Shown here one piece after another: positions 1 to 8,795 of a stretch of 64,000 nucleotides of DNA. The position numbers were made by a program, and so were the translations under genes. Under the pieces are notes generated by a model, which ran no database searches, was not told the DNA's origin, and saw only the letters and a list, made by a program, of their open reading frames with translations. The stretch spans positions 27,296 to 91,295 of the forward strand of contig JAZQIO010000088.1 of NCBI GenBank assembly GCA_045541135.1, written 5' to 3'. Position 1 is the stretch's first letter. Each line of letters starts with the position of its first letter. The stretch is from CAZNKU01 sp045541135 (lineage in GTDB: Bacteria > Bacillota > Clostridia > Monoglobales > Firm-18).

Positions 1-181
1 ATTCCCACTTAATGCCCGGTTCTTCAACCAATGCCTTGATTGTGTCAAACTGTGATGCACCTGTTGAAAGAACAATTCTTGCACTTCCCTTTTCTGCTAT
101 ACAGTCTTTTAAAATCTGTGCTACCTGTTTAGCTGCACTTTTACCTAATTCTTCGCTGTTTTTACAAATTCTGATTTCCAT
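1..181 (-). CDS. Glucosamine-6-phosphate deaminase/isomerase family protein (N-terminal 60 residues only)
   Basis: The gene runs off the left edge of the window. The start ATG is at 181, seven bases after an AAGGAG site. The visible product begins MEIRICKNSEELG and contains the phosphosugar-binding LSTGASQ stretch at about residues 38-44, typical of the NagB/6-phosphogluconolactonase fold; LSTG followed by a hydrophobic helix favours the NagB branch. NagB converts glucosamine-6-phosphate to fructose-6-phosphate and ammonia in the cytoplasm. The gene starts 13 bp after the oxidoreductase stop at 195, so the two are probably one transcript. That suggests use of an amino sugar or a related sugar. 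Only the N-terminus is seen, so substrate and integrity cannot be judged. Confidence 0.75.
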   Translation of the reverse strand, partial: MEIRICKNSEELGKSAAKQVAQILKDCIAEKGSARIVLSTGASQFDTIKALVEEPGIKWE

Positions 182-194
182 AATTTTCTCCTTT

Positions 195-1430
195 TTATTT
201 TAAATCTTTATAAAACTCATTTAAGTTTACTCTGCGGTTTTCCTTCATGGAAACATTGGCAGCCATACCTATACCGATAGACATCATACCTGCACGAAGG
301 TCTGCCATCTGTCCCAATGGATCGGGCTTATTTTTATTTCGGAATATTCTTTCACGTATTTCATCATCTGCACCGCCGTGACCTGCAGTAGATTTTTGCG
401 GTATATTTATTCTGATTTCTTCACCCTGACGGTTGAAAATTCTGACATTTCTGCTTTCGTTCAAATCATATCCGAATGTGCTGAGTCCCTTTGAAGTAAT
501 TTCCATTCTGCCCTCTGTACCGTTTAAAATCATCGACATTCCTTCATATGGAGAATGAGCAGTAAGAGAATAACTCATAACCGCACCACCTGAATACTGA
601 ACATTTACGCTAACGCTGTCTTCAATATCAATTTCATCAGAAAAAACACATTTATCACGCAAGTATCCGTCAACATCTTCACAGTCAAGATACAATTTCT
701 GATGATTTACATCCTTTGTTACATCGAAGTAAAATTCGCAGGTTTTAGCATATGGGCAAGTCATACAACGTTCGCTTCTTTCCTCCCTTGTATGACCGTA
801 AAAACGGCGTGTACCAAATGCATTGACCGAAACGGGATCTTCTTCCAAAAACCAGTTTACAAGGTCAAAGTGATGAGTTGATTTATGTACAAGAAGTGAA
901 CCGGAATTTTCTCTTTCTCTATGCCATCTTCTGAAGTAATCCGCACCGTGACTTGTATCCAGCATCCATTCGTAATGAACACTTAATATTTTACCCAATA
1001 CACCTGTAGAGATAATTTCCTTTATGCGTTTATAAAACGGATGAAAGCGCAAATTGAATGTAACAACAACATCTTTACCTGTTTTTTCCTGAACTTCCTT
1101 TATGGCGTTTGCCTTTTCAAAAGTAGTTGTAACAGGTTTTTCGCTTATAACATCACAACCTGCTTCCATTGCCTTTGTTATGTAATAATCATGTGCACAG
1201 TCCTTAGTTGTTACAATTACAACATCAGGCTTTACTTCCGCAAGCATTTTATCAAAGTCGTCATACACCGGAATATCCTTACCGGCATACTCGCTTACAA
1301 GTTTTGCTCTCTTGTAGTTTACATCATAAACACCGCAAAGCTCGGCACAGTCACTGTAATTTTGAACCAACGGTCTTGAATATGCAATCATGCCACGATA
1401 TCCGCAACCTACCTGAACATATTTTTTCAT
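195..1430 (-). CDS. Gfo/Idh/MocA family NAD(P)-dependent oxidoreductase
   Basis: A 411-residue cytosolic sugar-type dehydrogenase. The N-terminal Rossmann fold carries GCGYRG at residues 8-13, and EKPVTT at about 97-102 supplies the conserved lysine of the family. KSTHHFDL at 183-190 matches the family active-site motif H-x3-D region. Residues 222-261 hold five cysteines (C222, C225, C231, C250, C261), beginning CMTCPYAKTC. This insert is seen in some family members and could bind a metal. The start ATG follows a GAGGGGTG site. The gene is divergent from an AraC regulator and cotranscribed with a NagB-like gene, so it probably acts in sugar or sugar-acid catabolism. The substrate is unknown. 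Confidence 0.9.
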   Translation of the reverse strand: MKKYVQVGCGYRGMIAYSRPLVQNYSDCAELCGVYDVNYKRAKLVSEYAGKDIPVYDDFDKMLAEVKPDVVIVTTKDCAHDYYITKAMEAGCDVISEKPVTTTFEKANAIKEVQEKTGKDVVVTFNLRFHPFYKRIKEIISTGVLGKILSVHYEWMLDTSHGADYFRRWHRERENSGSLLVHKSTHHFDLVNWFLEEDPVSVNAFGTRRFYGHTREERSERCMTCPYAKTCEFYFDVTKDVNHQKLYLDCEDVDGYLRDKCVFSDEIDIEDSVSVNVQYSGGAVMSYSLTAHSPYEGMSMILNGTEGRMEITSKGLSTFGYDLNESRNVRIFNRQGEEIRINIPQKSTAGHGGADDEIRERIFRNKNKPDPLGQMADLRAGMMSIGIGMAANVSMKENRRVNLNEFYKDLK

Positions 1431-1456
1431 TTAAAGCACCCCTCAAGTTATATGAT

Positions 1457-1485
1457 TTGACAACTACATTATATTGTGTTATCAT
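1457..1485 (+). promoter_or_regulatory. Sigma-A type promoter for the AraC regulator gene
   Basis: TTGACA (1457-1462) and TATCAT (1480-1485) are separated by exactly 17 bp. Transcription would start near 1492 and leave a leader of about 130 bases before the regulator gene. The promoter overlaps the opposite-strand promoter at 1468-1496. Confidence 0.6.
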
Positions 1486-1496
1486 CGATATGTAAA
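1468..1496 (-). promoter_or_regulatory. Sigma-A type promoter for the oxidoreductase/nagB-like operon
   Basis: Read on the minus strand, TTTACA (1496-1491) and TATAAT (1473-1468) are 17 bp apart. The start point would be near 1462, about 30 bases before the oxidoreductase ATG. It is interleaved with the opposite promoter at 1457-1485, so one RNA polymerase would exclude the other. Confidence 0.65.
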
Positions 1497-1620
1497 GTGA
1501 TAAAATTATCTTTTTTAGGATAAAATTGCAATGTTAAGCGTTTTATAACATCCCATCTTTAAAGGGTTTTTAATTAACATCAGGACAATTATTCACTATA
1601 CAAGACATTTTTGCAAAGGT

Positions 1621-2445
1621 GTGTTGATATTGAAAGGTCAGATATTCAAATTAGAAAATTTAAAAATAAAACCTATTGGAGTTTATTTGTACGTACCTCC
1701 AATTGTCTGGAAGGGTGATGCCGTAGGACACATAGGTGAAAACGACATTTTCTTCTGGGTTTTAGAAGGCGAATGCTTTTTGCATATTGATTCTGAAAGC
1801 TATATTGTAAGACCGGGTCAGCTTGCATATTTACCAAAGGGTAAAATGCGTTCATACACCCATGCCTCCGAACACTTTTCAATGTATGAAATGGCATTTG
1901 ATGTTAAAGCAAACGGTGAAGAAATTATGGAGGTTTTAGGTCTTACGGAGCACAACTTTGTTGTAGACATTGCAGACACTAAAGAAATGAGCACTTTATT
2001 TGAAAGCTCACACCGTAAAGAATTGTACAAAAATCCAATATACGATGTGGCGTGGTGTGCAAATATAATAAACATTATAAGAATTTATACCGAAGAAAGA
2101 CAAAAGCAAAATACAGATAAAGTTGTTATTTTTAAACCCGTATTGCAATATATGACCAACAACATAAACAAATCCTTAAAGACAGAGGATTTTGCAGAGC
2201 TTGTATATATGCAACCTACATATTTTATAAAATGTTTTAAAAAACAGTATGGATTACCTCCTATTGCATATTTTAACCGTATGAAAATGTATAAAGCAAT
2301 GGGAATGCTTGCCGGTACTGACCTTCCAATTGAGGATATTTCAAGTGAGGTTGGTATATCCGACACATCATATTTTGCACGAATATTCAAAAAGCATTGC
2401 GGTATAAGTCCTACAAAATACAGAGCAGAATTTAAAAAGTTGTAA
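1621..2445 (+). CDS. AraC family transcriptional regulator with cupin sensor domain
   Basis: A 274-residue regulator. Residues about 20-100 form a cupin-like ligand-binding fold, including the RPGQLAYLPKG stretch typical of AraC sensor domains. Residues about 170-270 hold the two helix-turn-helix motifs, with the family signature GISDTSYFARIFKKHCGISP near the end. The start is drawn at GTG 1621; TTG at 1624 or 1630 is also possible. It is transcribed away from the Gfo/Idh/MocA oxidoreductase and NagB-like genes and shares a promoter region with them. The likely role is a sugar-responsive activator of that operon. The inducer is not visible from sequence. Confidence 0.88.
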   Translation: MLILKGQIFKLENLKIKPIGVYLYVPPIVWKGDAVGHIGENDIFFWVLEGECFLHIDSESYIVRPGQLAYLPKGKMRSYTHASEHFSMYEMAFDVKANGEEIMEVLGLTEHNFVVDIADTKEMSTLFESSHRKELYKNPIYDVAWCANIINIIRIYTEERQKQNTDKVVIFKPVLQYMTNNINKSLKTEDFAELVYMQPTYFIKCFKKQYGLPPIAYFNRMKMYKAMGMLAGTDLPIEDISSEVGISDTSYFARIFKKHCGISPTKYRAEFKKL

Positions 2446-2480
2446 TTTCTTGAATTATTTTTCAAAAAACTATTTATTTT

Positions 2481-2511
2481 TTTACATATTTATTGTATAA
2501 TTATTTATAAT
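2481..2511 (+). promoter_or_regulatory. Probable promoter of the nusB-recN operon
   Basis: Two TATAAT hexamers lie at 2496-2501 and 2506-2511 in very AT-rich DNA. TTTACA at 2481-2486 is the best -35, with a long 19-bp spacer to the second. The exact pairing is uncertain. No other promoter is obvious before nusB. Confidence 0.4.
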
Positions 2512-2537
2512 GTATATTTTTACGGGAGATTGATATT

Positions 2538-2939
2538 ATGAACAGAAAAACTGCCAGAGATTTAGCTTTTAAACTTTTATACCAGGCTGATATTCAAAAG
2601 GAAGACGGCGAAGTTATATTTGATATTGCCAAAGAAGAATATGAAATTGACGACAAATCAAAAGTATATATAGGCAACATATTATACGGTGTTGAGGAAA
2701 ATGCTGAAAACATAAACGGTATTATATCTGAAAAATCAGAAGGCTGGAAAATTAACAGAATTTCAAAAATTTCTCTTGCCTGCCTTAAGCTTGGAATATT
2801 TGAAATATTATACAGTGATGATATTCCCGACCAGGTTGCGGCAAATGAAGCCGTAGGTCTTGCAAAGCTTTACGAGGGTGAGGAAGCCGCAAAATTTGTA
2901 AACGGTATTTTATCTGTTGTAATTAAAGAAAAGGAATGA
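2538..2939 (+). CDS. nusB: Transcription antitermination factor NusB
   Basis: A 133-residue all-helical RNA-binding protein. It begins MNRKTARDLAFKLLYQADI, the standard NusB N-terminus (usually R-x2-AR-x-ALQ-x-LY), and ends with the family signature AANEAVGLAKLYEGEEAAKFVNGIL. NusB with NusE (ribosomal protein S10) binds boxA RNA and supports antitermination of rRNA transcription. Length is typical. It heads a long same-strand cluster, with xseA starting 7 bp after its stop. A GGGAG site precedes the ATG. Confidence 0.97.
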   Translation: MNRKTARDLAFKLLYQADIQKEDGEVIFDIAKEEYEIDDKSKVYIGNILYGVEENAENINGIISEKSEGWKINRISKISLACLKLGIFEILYSDDIPDQVAANEAVGLAKLYEGEEAAKFVNGILSVVIKEKE

Positions 2940-2946
2940 CCTTAAT

Positions 2947-4197
2947 TTGGCTATTACTGTAACACAGCTAAACAAATACATAAAAAATCTTTTAGAAACA
3001 GACATCAACCTTTCTCAGGTTTCCGTAAAGGGTGAAATATCTAATTTCAAGCTTCATTCATCCGGTCATTGTTATATGACAATTAAGGATGAAACTGCAC
3101 AGATTCGCGCAGTTATGTTTAAAACATATACATCTTCCCTTAAATTCACACCCGAAAACGGTATGAAAATTACAGCAACCGGAAAAATTTCCGTATACGA
3201 GCGTGACGGTCAGTACCAGATGTATATTTTTTCAATGCAGCCTGACGGTCTTGGAGATTTGCACGTTGAATTTGAAAAGTTAAAGGCAAAGCTTACTGCA
3301 GAGGGTATATTTGATGTATCTCACAAAAAGCCAATACCGAAAATACCAAAGTCAATAGGCGTTATAACATCGCCAACCGGTGCGGCTGTCAGGGACATTA
3401 TAAATGTTGCAACAAGGCGTTACCCTTTAGCGGAAATTATAGTTTGTCCCGTATTGGTACAGGGTGAAAATTCCGCAAAGCAAATTGCAAATGCAATTTC
3501 CTATATGAACAGAGAAAAGCTTGCAGATGTTTTAATTGTAGGGCGAGGTGGCGGCTCCATTGAAGACCTTTGGAGCTTTAATGAAGAAATTGTGGCTTAT
3601 GCAATATACAATTCCGAAATACCCGTTATATCTGCTGTAGGACACGAAACGGACTTTACAATAGCAGACTTTGCGGCAGACCTTCGGGCACCTACCCCAT
3701 CCGCCGCGGCAGAGCTTGCAGTACCGTCTGTATTGGAAATTAAAGCAAACATATCAACGTATTTAAACAGAATGCTTTCCACAGCAAAGCAGACGATTGA
3801 TTTAAAGCGTTCAATTATAAAAGGATTTTCACTTAAAAGTCCCGTTGACTATATAAACCAAAACAGATTGCGTACAGACAATGCAATGCAGAAAATTTCC
3901 AACTTTATGACGGAAACTCTTATAAAAAGCCGTAACAAAACAGATTCTTATTCACAAAGGATAAACAATTCGGCAGAAGCTTTATTTTCCGAAAAATCAA
4001 AACTTCTTACTGTAAGCATTGCAAAGCTTGATGCACTAAGTCCTCTTAAGGTTATGACACGAGGTTATTCAGTAGCACTTGGCAAAGACGGAATTTTAAA
4101 AAGTGTAGAAAGCTCAAAAAAGGGCGACGAAATTACCGTAAGACTTACAGACGGAACACTTGACTGTACCGTAGAAAACATTAACAAGGAGCAATAA
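2947..4197 (+). CDS. xseA: Exodeoxyribonuclease VII large subunit
   Basis: A 416-residue catalytic subunit of exonuclease VII, which degrades single-stranded DNA to oligonucleotides from both ends. Residues about 4-100 form the OB fold (start VTQLNKYIKNLLETD). The nuclease core follows, with GVITSPTGAAVRDI at about 138-151, the GRGGGS motif near 200 and the SAVGHETDFTI motif near 228. A coiled-coil C-terminal part contacts the small subunit. The start is TTG at 2947, with AAAGGAATG inside the end of nusB as ribosome binding site. The small-subunit gene follows 2 bp after the stop. Confidence 0.97.
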   Translation: MAITVTQLNKYIKNLLETDINLSQVSVKGEISNFKLHSSGHCYMTIKDETAQIRAVMFKTYTSSLKFTPENGMKITATGKISVYERDGQYQMYIFSMQPDGLGDLHVEFEKLKAKLTAEGIFDVSHKKPIPKIPKSIGVITSPTGAAVRDIINVATRRYPLAEIIVCPVLVQGENSAKQIANAISYMNREKLADVLIVGRGGGSIEDLWSFNEEIVAYAIYNSEIPVISAVGHETDFTIADFAADLRAPTPSAAAELAVPSVLEIKANISTYLNRMLSTAKQTIDLKRSIIKGFSLKSPVDYINQNRLRTDNAMQKISNFMTETLIKSRNKTDSYSQRINNSAEALFSEKSKLLTVSIAKLDALSPLKVMTRGYSVALGKDGILKSVESSKKGDEITVRLTDGTLDCTVENINKEQ

Positions 4198-4199
4198 CA

Positions 4200-4430
4200 A
4201 TGGCTGAAAATATAAATTTTGAAAAATCATTGGCAGAACTCGAAGAAATAGTAAAAAAATTAGAGGGTGGAAACATATCCCTTGACGAAATGTTAAAGTA
4301 TTTTGAGCAGGGTACAAAGCTTGTGGCAGACTGTAACAAGGTGCTTGATGAAACCGAAGTAAAGCTTAACATACTTTTGAAAAAAGACGGCGAAATTGTA
4401 AAACAGGATTTTTCATTACCGGAGGAATAA
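4200..4430 (+). CDS. xseB: Exodeoxyribonuclease VII small subunit
   Basis: A 76-residue helical hairpin protein with the family signature FEKSLAELEEIVKKLEGGN at residues 6-24 and YFEQGTKLV at about 38-46. Several copies decorate the coiled coil of each XseA subunit. Its ATG lies 2 bp after the xseA stop and ispA starts 2 bp after its own stop, so translation is probably coupled. Length is usual for the family. Confidence 0.95.
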   Translation: MAENINFEKSLAELEEIVKKLEGGNISLDEMLKYFEQGTKLVADCNKVLDETEVKLNILLKKDGEIVKQDFSLPEE

Positions 4431-4432
4431 AA

Positions 4433-5302
4433 ATGGATTTCAAACCCCGCTTTAACGAAAAGCTTAATACTGTAAACAGTTGGATTGATGAGCTTTCACC
4501 AAAAGGTGAAGGCTTACACAAGGTTATATACAATGCATCCAACTACTCTGTTCAGGCAGGTGGAAAACGAATACGCCCCATACTTGCATATGCTGTATGT
4601 GAAATGCTTGGGGGAGATGCAAAAAAAATAAAGCACTATGCCTGTGCTGTTGAGTTTATTCACACATATTCACTTATTCACGATGACCTGCCCTGTATGG
4701 ATAATGATGATTTAAGACGAGGTATGCCTACAAATCACAAAAAGTTTGGTGAAGCTATTGCTTTGCTTGCGGGTGATTCACTGCTTACATATGCATTTGA
4801 ATGTGCATCCTCTTCCGCTAACGATGCAAAGATTACCGTAAAAGCAATTAACGCCATATCTAAAGCCGCAGGCATTGCAGGTATGATAGGCGGTCAGGTT
4901 ATAGATATAAACGGCGCAAAAGATTATGAAGAGCTTAAAACCGTACACAAAATGAAAACAGGTGCTCTTATAAGACTTTCCGCACACCTTGGTTCAATTG
5001 CCGCAGGATGCACAGCTGATGAAGCCGGTGCAATTGATAAATTTGCAGATAACCTTGGAATAGCATTCCAGATAAAAGACGATATATTAGACGTTGAAAG
5101 CACAACCGAAGAACTTGGAAAACCAATAGGAAGTGACGACAAACGAGACCTTACAACATATGTTACACTGTTTGGAATTGACGGTGCAAAGGAAAAGCTT
5201 GACGAGCATACTAAAATGGCTAAAGATGCACTTTTACCATTTGGTGATAAGGCTGAATTTTTACTTCAGTTTGCAGATATGTTATTAAACAGAAAGAACT
5301 AA
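4433..5302 (+). CDS. ispA: Polyprenyl (geranyl/farnesyl) diphosphate synthase
   Basis: A 289-residue head-to-tail prenyltransferase that condenses isopentenyl diphosphate with allylic diphosphates. The first aspartate-rich motif is DDLPCMDNDDLRRG near residue 83, and the second is FQIKDDILD near residue 210; both bind Mg-diphosphate. The QAGGKRIRP stretch near residue 38 binds the homoallylic substrate. Adjacent dxs supplies the isoprenoid precursor pathway. Product chain length (C15 or C20) cannot be fixed by eye, but the operon position matches IspA of Clostridia and bacilli. Confidence 0.93.
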   Translation: MDFKPRFNEKLNTVNSWIDELSPKGEGLHKVIYNASNYSVQAGGKRIRPILAYAVCEMLGGDAKKIKHYACAVEFIHTYSLIHDDLPCMDNDDLRRGMPTNHKKFGEAIALLAGDSLLTYAFECASSSANDAKITVKAINAISKAAGIAGMIGGQVIDINGAKDYEELKTVHKMKTGALIRLSAHLGSIAAGCTADEAGAIDKFADNLGIAFQIKDDILDVESTTEELGKPIGSDDKRDLTTYVTLFGIDGAKEKLDEHTKMAKDALLPFGDKAEFLLQFADMLLNRKN

Positions 5303-5323
5303 TGAAAAGAGGATAAAAAGTCT

Positions 5324-7171
5324 GTGAGTATTTTAGAGCACATTGACAATCCGTCAGATTTAAAAAAACTCAATAATGATGAACTTAATCTCCTTTCTGC
5401 TGAAATAAGGGAATTTCTTGTGGAAACTGTGTCTAAAACAGGTGGGCATCTTGCATCAAGCCTTGGTGTTGTTGAGCTGACACTGGCACTTCACAAAACT
5501 TTTAATTCTCCAAAGGATAAAATTATATGGGACGTAGGTCACCAGGCTTATGTACACAAAATTGTAACAGGCAGAAAAGATAAATTCGATACACTACGTC
5601 AATTTGGCGGTCTTAGCGGTTTCCCCCGCGGTAATGAAAGCAAGCACGACGTTTTTGATGCAGGTCATGCGAGTAATTCCATATCTGCCGCACTTGGTTA
5701 TGTATGTGCAAGAGATATAAAAAACGAAGATTACAGCGTTGTTGCAGTTATAGGTGACGGTGCAATGAGCGGCGGTCTTGCATTTGAAGGCATAAACAAT
5801 GCAACAAGGCTAAAGACAAACTTTATTGTTATTTTAAATGACAATGAAATGTCAATATCCAAAAACGTAGGTGGTCTTTCTAAATACCTTAACAATTTAA
5901 GAACAAGACCGGGATATATGAAAACAAAAAACGATGTATCTTCTACTCTTAATAAAATTCCGCTTATCGGTAAACCCATATACAAGCTTATAAGCGGAAC
6001 GAAATCCGTATTCAAATACATTGTTACAAAAACACCTACACATATTTTTGAAGAACTTGGATTTAAAAGCATAGGTCCCGTTGACGGTCACAATATCAAG
6101 GAGCTTTGTGATGCTTTAGAGCGTGCAAAGCGCATAAAGGGGCCTGTCATAATTCATATGTACACACAAAAGGGTAAGGGCTACGCATTTGCAGAACAAA
6201 ACCCAAGCAAATTCCACGGTATAGGAAAGTTTGACCCTAAGGTTGGCGAATGTGCAAGCAAAGCATCAAAAAGTGTGTCTCCGTCTAAAGTATTCGGAAA
6301 CAAAATGATTGAAATGGCAAAGACAAACAAAAACCTTGTTGCAATTACGGCGGCTATGCCTGACGGTACGGGACTTTCGGAATTTGCAAAGCTTTATCCC
6401 GAAAGATTTTACGATGTAGGTATTGCAGAAGGTCATGCAATAACCTTTGCAGGAGGTATGGCAAAGGGCGGTGCTGTACCTGTTGCGGCAATATATTCCA
6501 CATTCTTACAGCGTGCTTACGACAACATTTACCACGACCTTATTTTGCAGCGTGCACACGCAATAATTGCAATTGACAGAGCAGGTCTTGTAGGTGAAGA
6601 CGGTGAAACACATCACGGTATGTTTGATATTTCATACCTTAGCACATTACCTGACATTTCAATACTTGCGCCTTCCTCTTCCTCTCAGCTTGAGGAAATG
6701 CTTGAGTATTCAGTTAACAAACACAATGGCGTTATTGCCATCAGATACCCTAAAATTTTCTACAACGACCATAAATCTGATTATTCATTTGAATATGGCA
6801 AAGCCGCTATTGAAAAAGAGGGTACAGACATTACAGTTGTTGCAGAAGGTAATATGTTAGAACACGCCTTGGAGGCTGCTGAAATTTCAAAACACAGTGT
6901 TGAGGTTATAGATGTAAGAACAATAAAGCCATTGGATGCCCAAACTATTAAAGCATCTTTTAACAAAACAGGTAAAATCATTACTGTTGAAGACAACACA
7001 GTAAGGGGTGGGCTTGGAAGTATTGTTGAAGATGCAATTGGTGCTTCTGTTACAAAAATCGGCTACAATGATACAATTGTAACCCACGGTGATTTAAAAA
7101 CACTTTATAAAGAAAACAAAGTAGATGCACAGTCTATTGCAGACGAAATTGAAAGGATGTGCAACATTTGA
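5324..7171 (+). CDS. dxs: 1-deoxy-D-xylulose-5-phosphate synthase
   Basis: A 615-residue thiamine-diphosphate enzyme that joins pyruvate and glyceraldehyde-3-phosphate, the first step of the methylerythritol phosphate pathway. The N-terminus has WDVGHQAYVHKI near residue 65. The ThDP motif GDGAMSGG near 146 runs on to the NDNEMSIS region. The central transketolase domain has GIAEGHAITFAGGMA near 366, including the conserved catalytic glutamate. A C-terminal domain follows. The start is GTG at 5324, behind AAGAGG. Length is typical. Its last codons overlap the tlyA start. Confidence 0.96.
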   Translation: MSILEHIDNPSDLKKLNNDELNLLSAEIREFLVETVSKTGGHLASSLGVVELTLALHKTFNSPKDKIIWDVGHQAYVHKIVTGRKDKFDTLRQFGGLSGFPRGNESKHDVFDAGHASNSISAALGYVCARDIKNEDYSVVAVIGDGAMSGGLAFEGINNATRLKTNFIVILNDNEMSISKNVGGLSKYLNNLRTRPGYMKTKNDVSSTLNKIPLIGKPIYKLISGTKSVFKYIVTKTPTHIFEELGFKSIGPVDGHNIKELCDALERAKRIKGPVIIHMYTQKGKGYAFAEQNPSKFHGIGKFDPKVGECASKASKSVSPSKVFGNKMIEMAKTNKNLVAITAAMPDGTGLSEFAKLYPERFYDVGIAEGHAITFAGGMAKGGAVPVAAIYSTFLQRAYDNIYHDLILQRAHAIIAIDRAGLVGEDGETHHGMFDISYLSTLPDISILAPSSSSQLEEMLEYSVNKHNGVIAIRYPKIFYNDHKSDYSFEYGKAAIEKEGTDITVVAEGNMLEHALEAAEISKHSVEVIDVRTIKPLDAQTIKASFNKTGKIITVEDNTVRGGLGSIVEDAIGASVTKIGYNDTIVTHGDLKTLYKENKVDAQSIADEIERMCNI

Positions 7172-7953
7172 AGGAAAGATTAGACATATACCTTACAGAA
7201 AACGGTTATGCAGAAAGTCGTGAAAAGGCAAAGAGCATAATTATGGAGGGTATTGTATATATAAATAATCAAAAGGCTATGAAAGCCGGTGATATGGTAG
7301 CTGACAAAGATACTGTTGAAGTACGTGGTAACACATTAAAATATGTTAGCCGTGGCGGACTTAAGCTTGAAAAGGCAATGACAAATTTTGACCTTACGCT
7401 TGAAGGAAAGGTTTGTATGGACGTTGGTGCTTCAACCGGCGGTTTTACAGACTGTATGCTTCAAAACGGTGCAAGTAAGGTTTATTGCGTAGATGTAGGA
7501 TACGGTCAGCTTGCATGGAAGTTAAGACAGGATGAACGTGTACACAATATGGAACGTACAAATATAAGATACGTTACAGAAGCCGACATAGATGAAAAGC
7601 TTGACTTTGCATCAATTGATGTTGCCTTTATATCATTAAAGCTTGTTCTTCCCGTTGTACACAATCTTTTGAAGGACGACGGTGAAGTGGTTGCACTTAT
7701 AAAGCCACAGTTTGAGGCAGGCAGAGAAAAGGTAGGAAAAAAAGGTGTTGTGCGTGATAAAAACGTACATATAGAGGTTATTGAAAATGTATTGGAATTT
7801 ACAAGAAGCTTTGGATTCAGAGTTTCAGAAGTTACCTATTCTCCCATTAAAGGACCTGAGGGAAACATTGAATATTTAATGCATATTTCAAAACAGGGCG
7901 AGGATAACGAAATAGACGTTATAAATATAGTAGAAAATTCTCACAATTTATAA
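7168..7953 (+). CDS. tlyA: TlyA family rRNA (cytidine-2'-O)-methyltransferase
   Basis: A 261-residue protein with an N-terminal S4 RNA-binding domain (residues 1-60, KERLDIYLTENGYAESREKA) and a Rossmann-like methyltransferase with SAM motif DVGASTGGFTDCML near residue 83. By family it 2'-O-methylates 16S/23S rRNA; the Clostridia and bacilli members sit in this same operon. I prefer TTG at 7168, which overlaps the dxs stop as TTGA and is 10 bp from the GAAAGGA site. The GTG at 7159 is too close to that site. KPQFEAGR near residue 173 is a family signature. Confidence 0.92.
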   Translation: MKERLDIYLTENGYAESREKAKSIIMEGIVYINNQKAMKAGDMVADKDTVEVRGNTLKYVSRGGLKLEKAMTNFDLTLEGKVCMDVGASTGGFTDCMLQNGASKVYCVDVGYGQLAWKLRQDERVHNMERTNIRYVTEADIDEKLDFASIDVAFISLKLVLPVVHNLLKDDGEVVALIKPQFEAGREKVGKKGVVRDKNVHIEVIENVLEFTRSFGFRVSEVTYSPIKGPEGNIEYLMHISKQGEDNEIDVINIVENSHNL

Positions 7954-7965
7954 AGGAGAATTATT

Positions 7966-8793
7966 ATGAAAAAAATTGCAATTATCCCAAACATTTTAAG
8001 AGATGAAAATTTTGTGGGTACAAAAAAGATAATTGAATATTTAAAGTCAAAGTGCATTGATGTTATTGCAGACAACAGCCTTGAAAAATACTGTCTTGAT
8101 GTAGAATACAAAGACCTTGAAGCATACAAGGATATTGATATGGCAATTATTATAGGCGGTGATGGTACAATACTTGCATCAAGCAAAAAGTACATAAATA
8201 CAGATATTCCCATACTCGGTATTAATCACGGTAATGTAGGCTTTTTAACAGAGCTTGAAAAAGGTGATGAAAAAGGCCTTGCAGACATTATAGGTGGTAA
8301 TTATTCCGTTGAAAAAAGACCTGTCATAGAGGTTGAATACTGTACAAACAAGTATTATTCCATAAACGAAGTCTCAGTACACAGAGGTAATTCCCCCAAA
8401 ATGCTGCACATTGACATTATAATTGAAGATGTTTCAATGAACAAATTTAAGGCAGACGGACTTATAGTTGCTACCTCCTCCGGCTCTACTGCATATTCCC
8501 TTGCGGCAGGAGGTCCAATAATTGACCCGTCGGTAAACGCCTTTGTTGTTACTCCCGTTTGTCCTCACAACATAAATATACGAAGTGTTGTTGTATCAAA
8601 CGAGGCGGAAATAAAAATAAAAATTAAAGATTCCGAGCTATGCACATTCTCTGTAGACGGTAATTTAATTGAAGAAATTAAAGGAAACAGTGAAATAATC
8701 ATAAAAAAAGGCGGATACCTTAACACTGTAAGACAAAGCAAAAATTCTTTTTACAAAAAACTTAAAAGAAAAATATTTGAAAAGGAACTTTGA
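7966..8793 (+). CDS. nadK: NAD kinase
   Basis: A 275-residue enzyme that phosphorylates NAD to NADP using ATP or polyphosphate. The diagnostic GGDGT motif is at residues 64-68 and the NE-containing region (SINEVSVHRG) near 127. The glycine-rich ATSSGSTAYSLAAGGPII segment lies near 167. All are hallmarks of the PpnK fold. The start ATG follows a strong AAGGAG. The gene sits in the classical clostridial order between tlyA and argR, and its stop overlaps the spacer before argR. Confidence 0.96.
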   Translation: MKKIAIIPNILRDENFVGTKKIIEYLKSKCIDVIADNSLEKYCLDVEYKDLEAYKDIDMAIIIGGDGTILASSKKYINTDIPILGINHGNVGFLTELEKGDEKGLADIIGGNYSVEKRPVIEVEYCTNKYYSINEVSVHRGNSPKMLHIDIIIEDVSMNKFKADGLIVATSSGSTAYSLAAGGPIIDPSVNAFVVTPVCPHNINIRSVVVSNEAEIKIKIKDSELCTFSVDGNLIEEIKGNSEIIIKKGGYLNTVRQSKNSFYKKLKRKIFEKEL

Positions 8794-8795
8794 TT

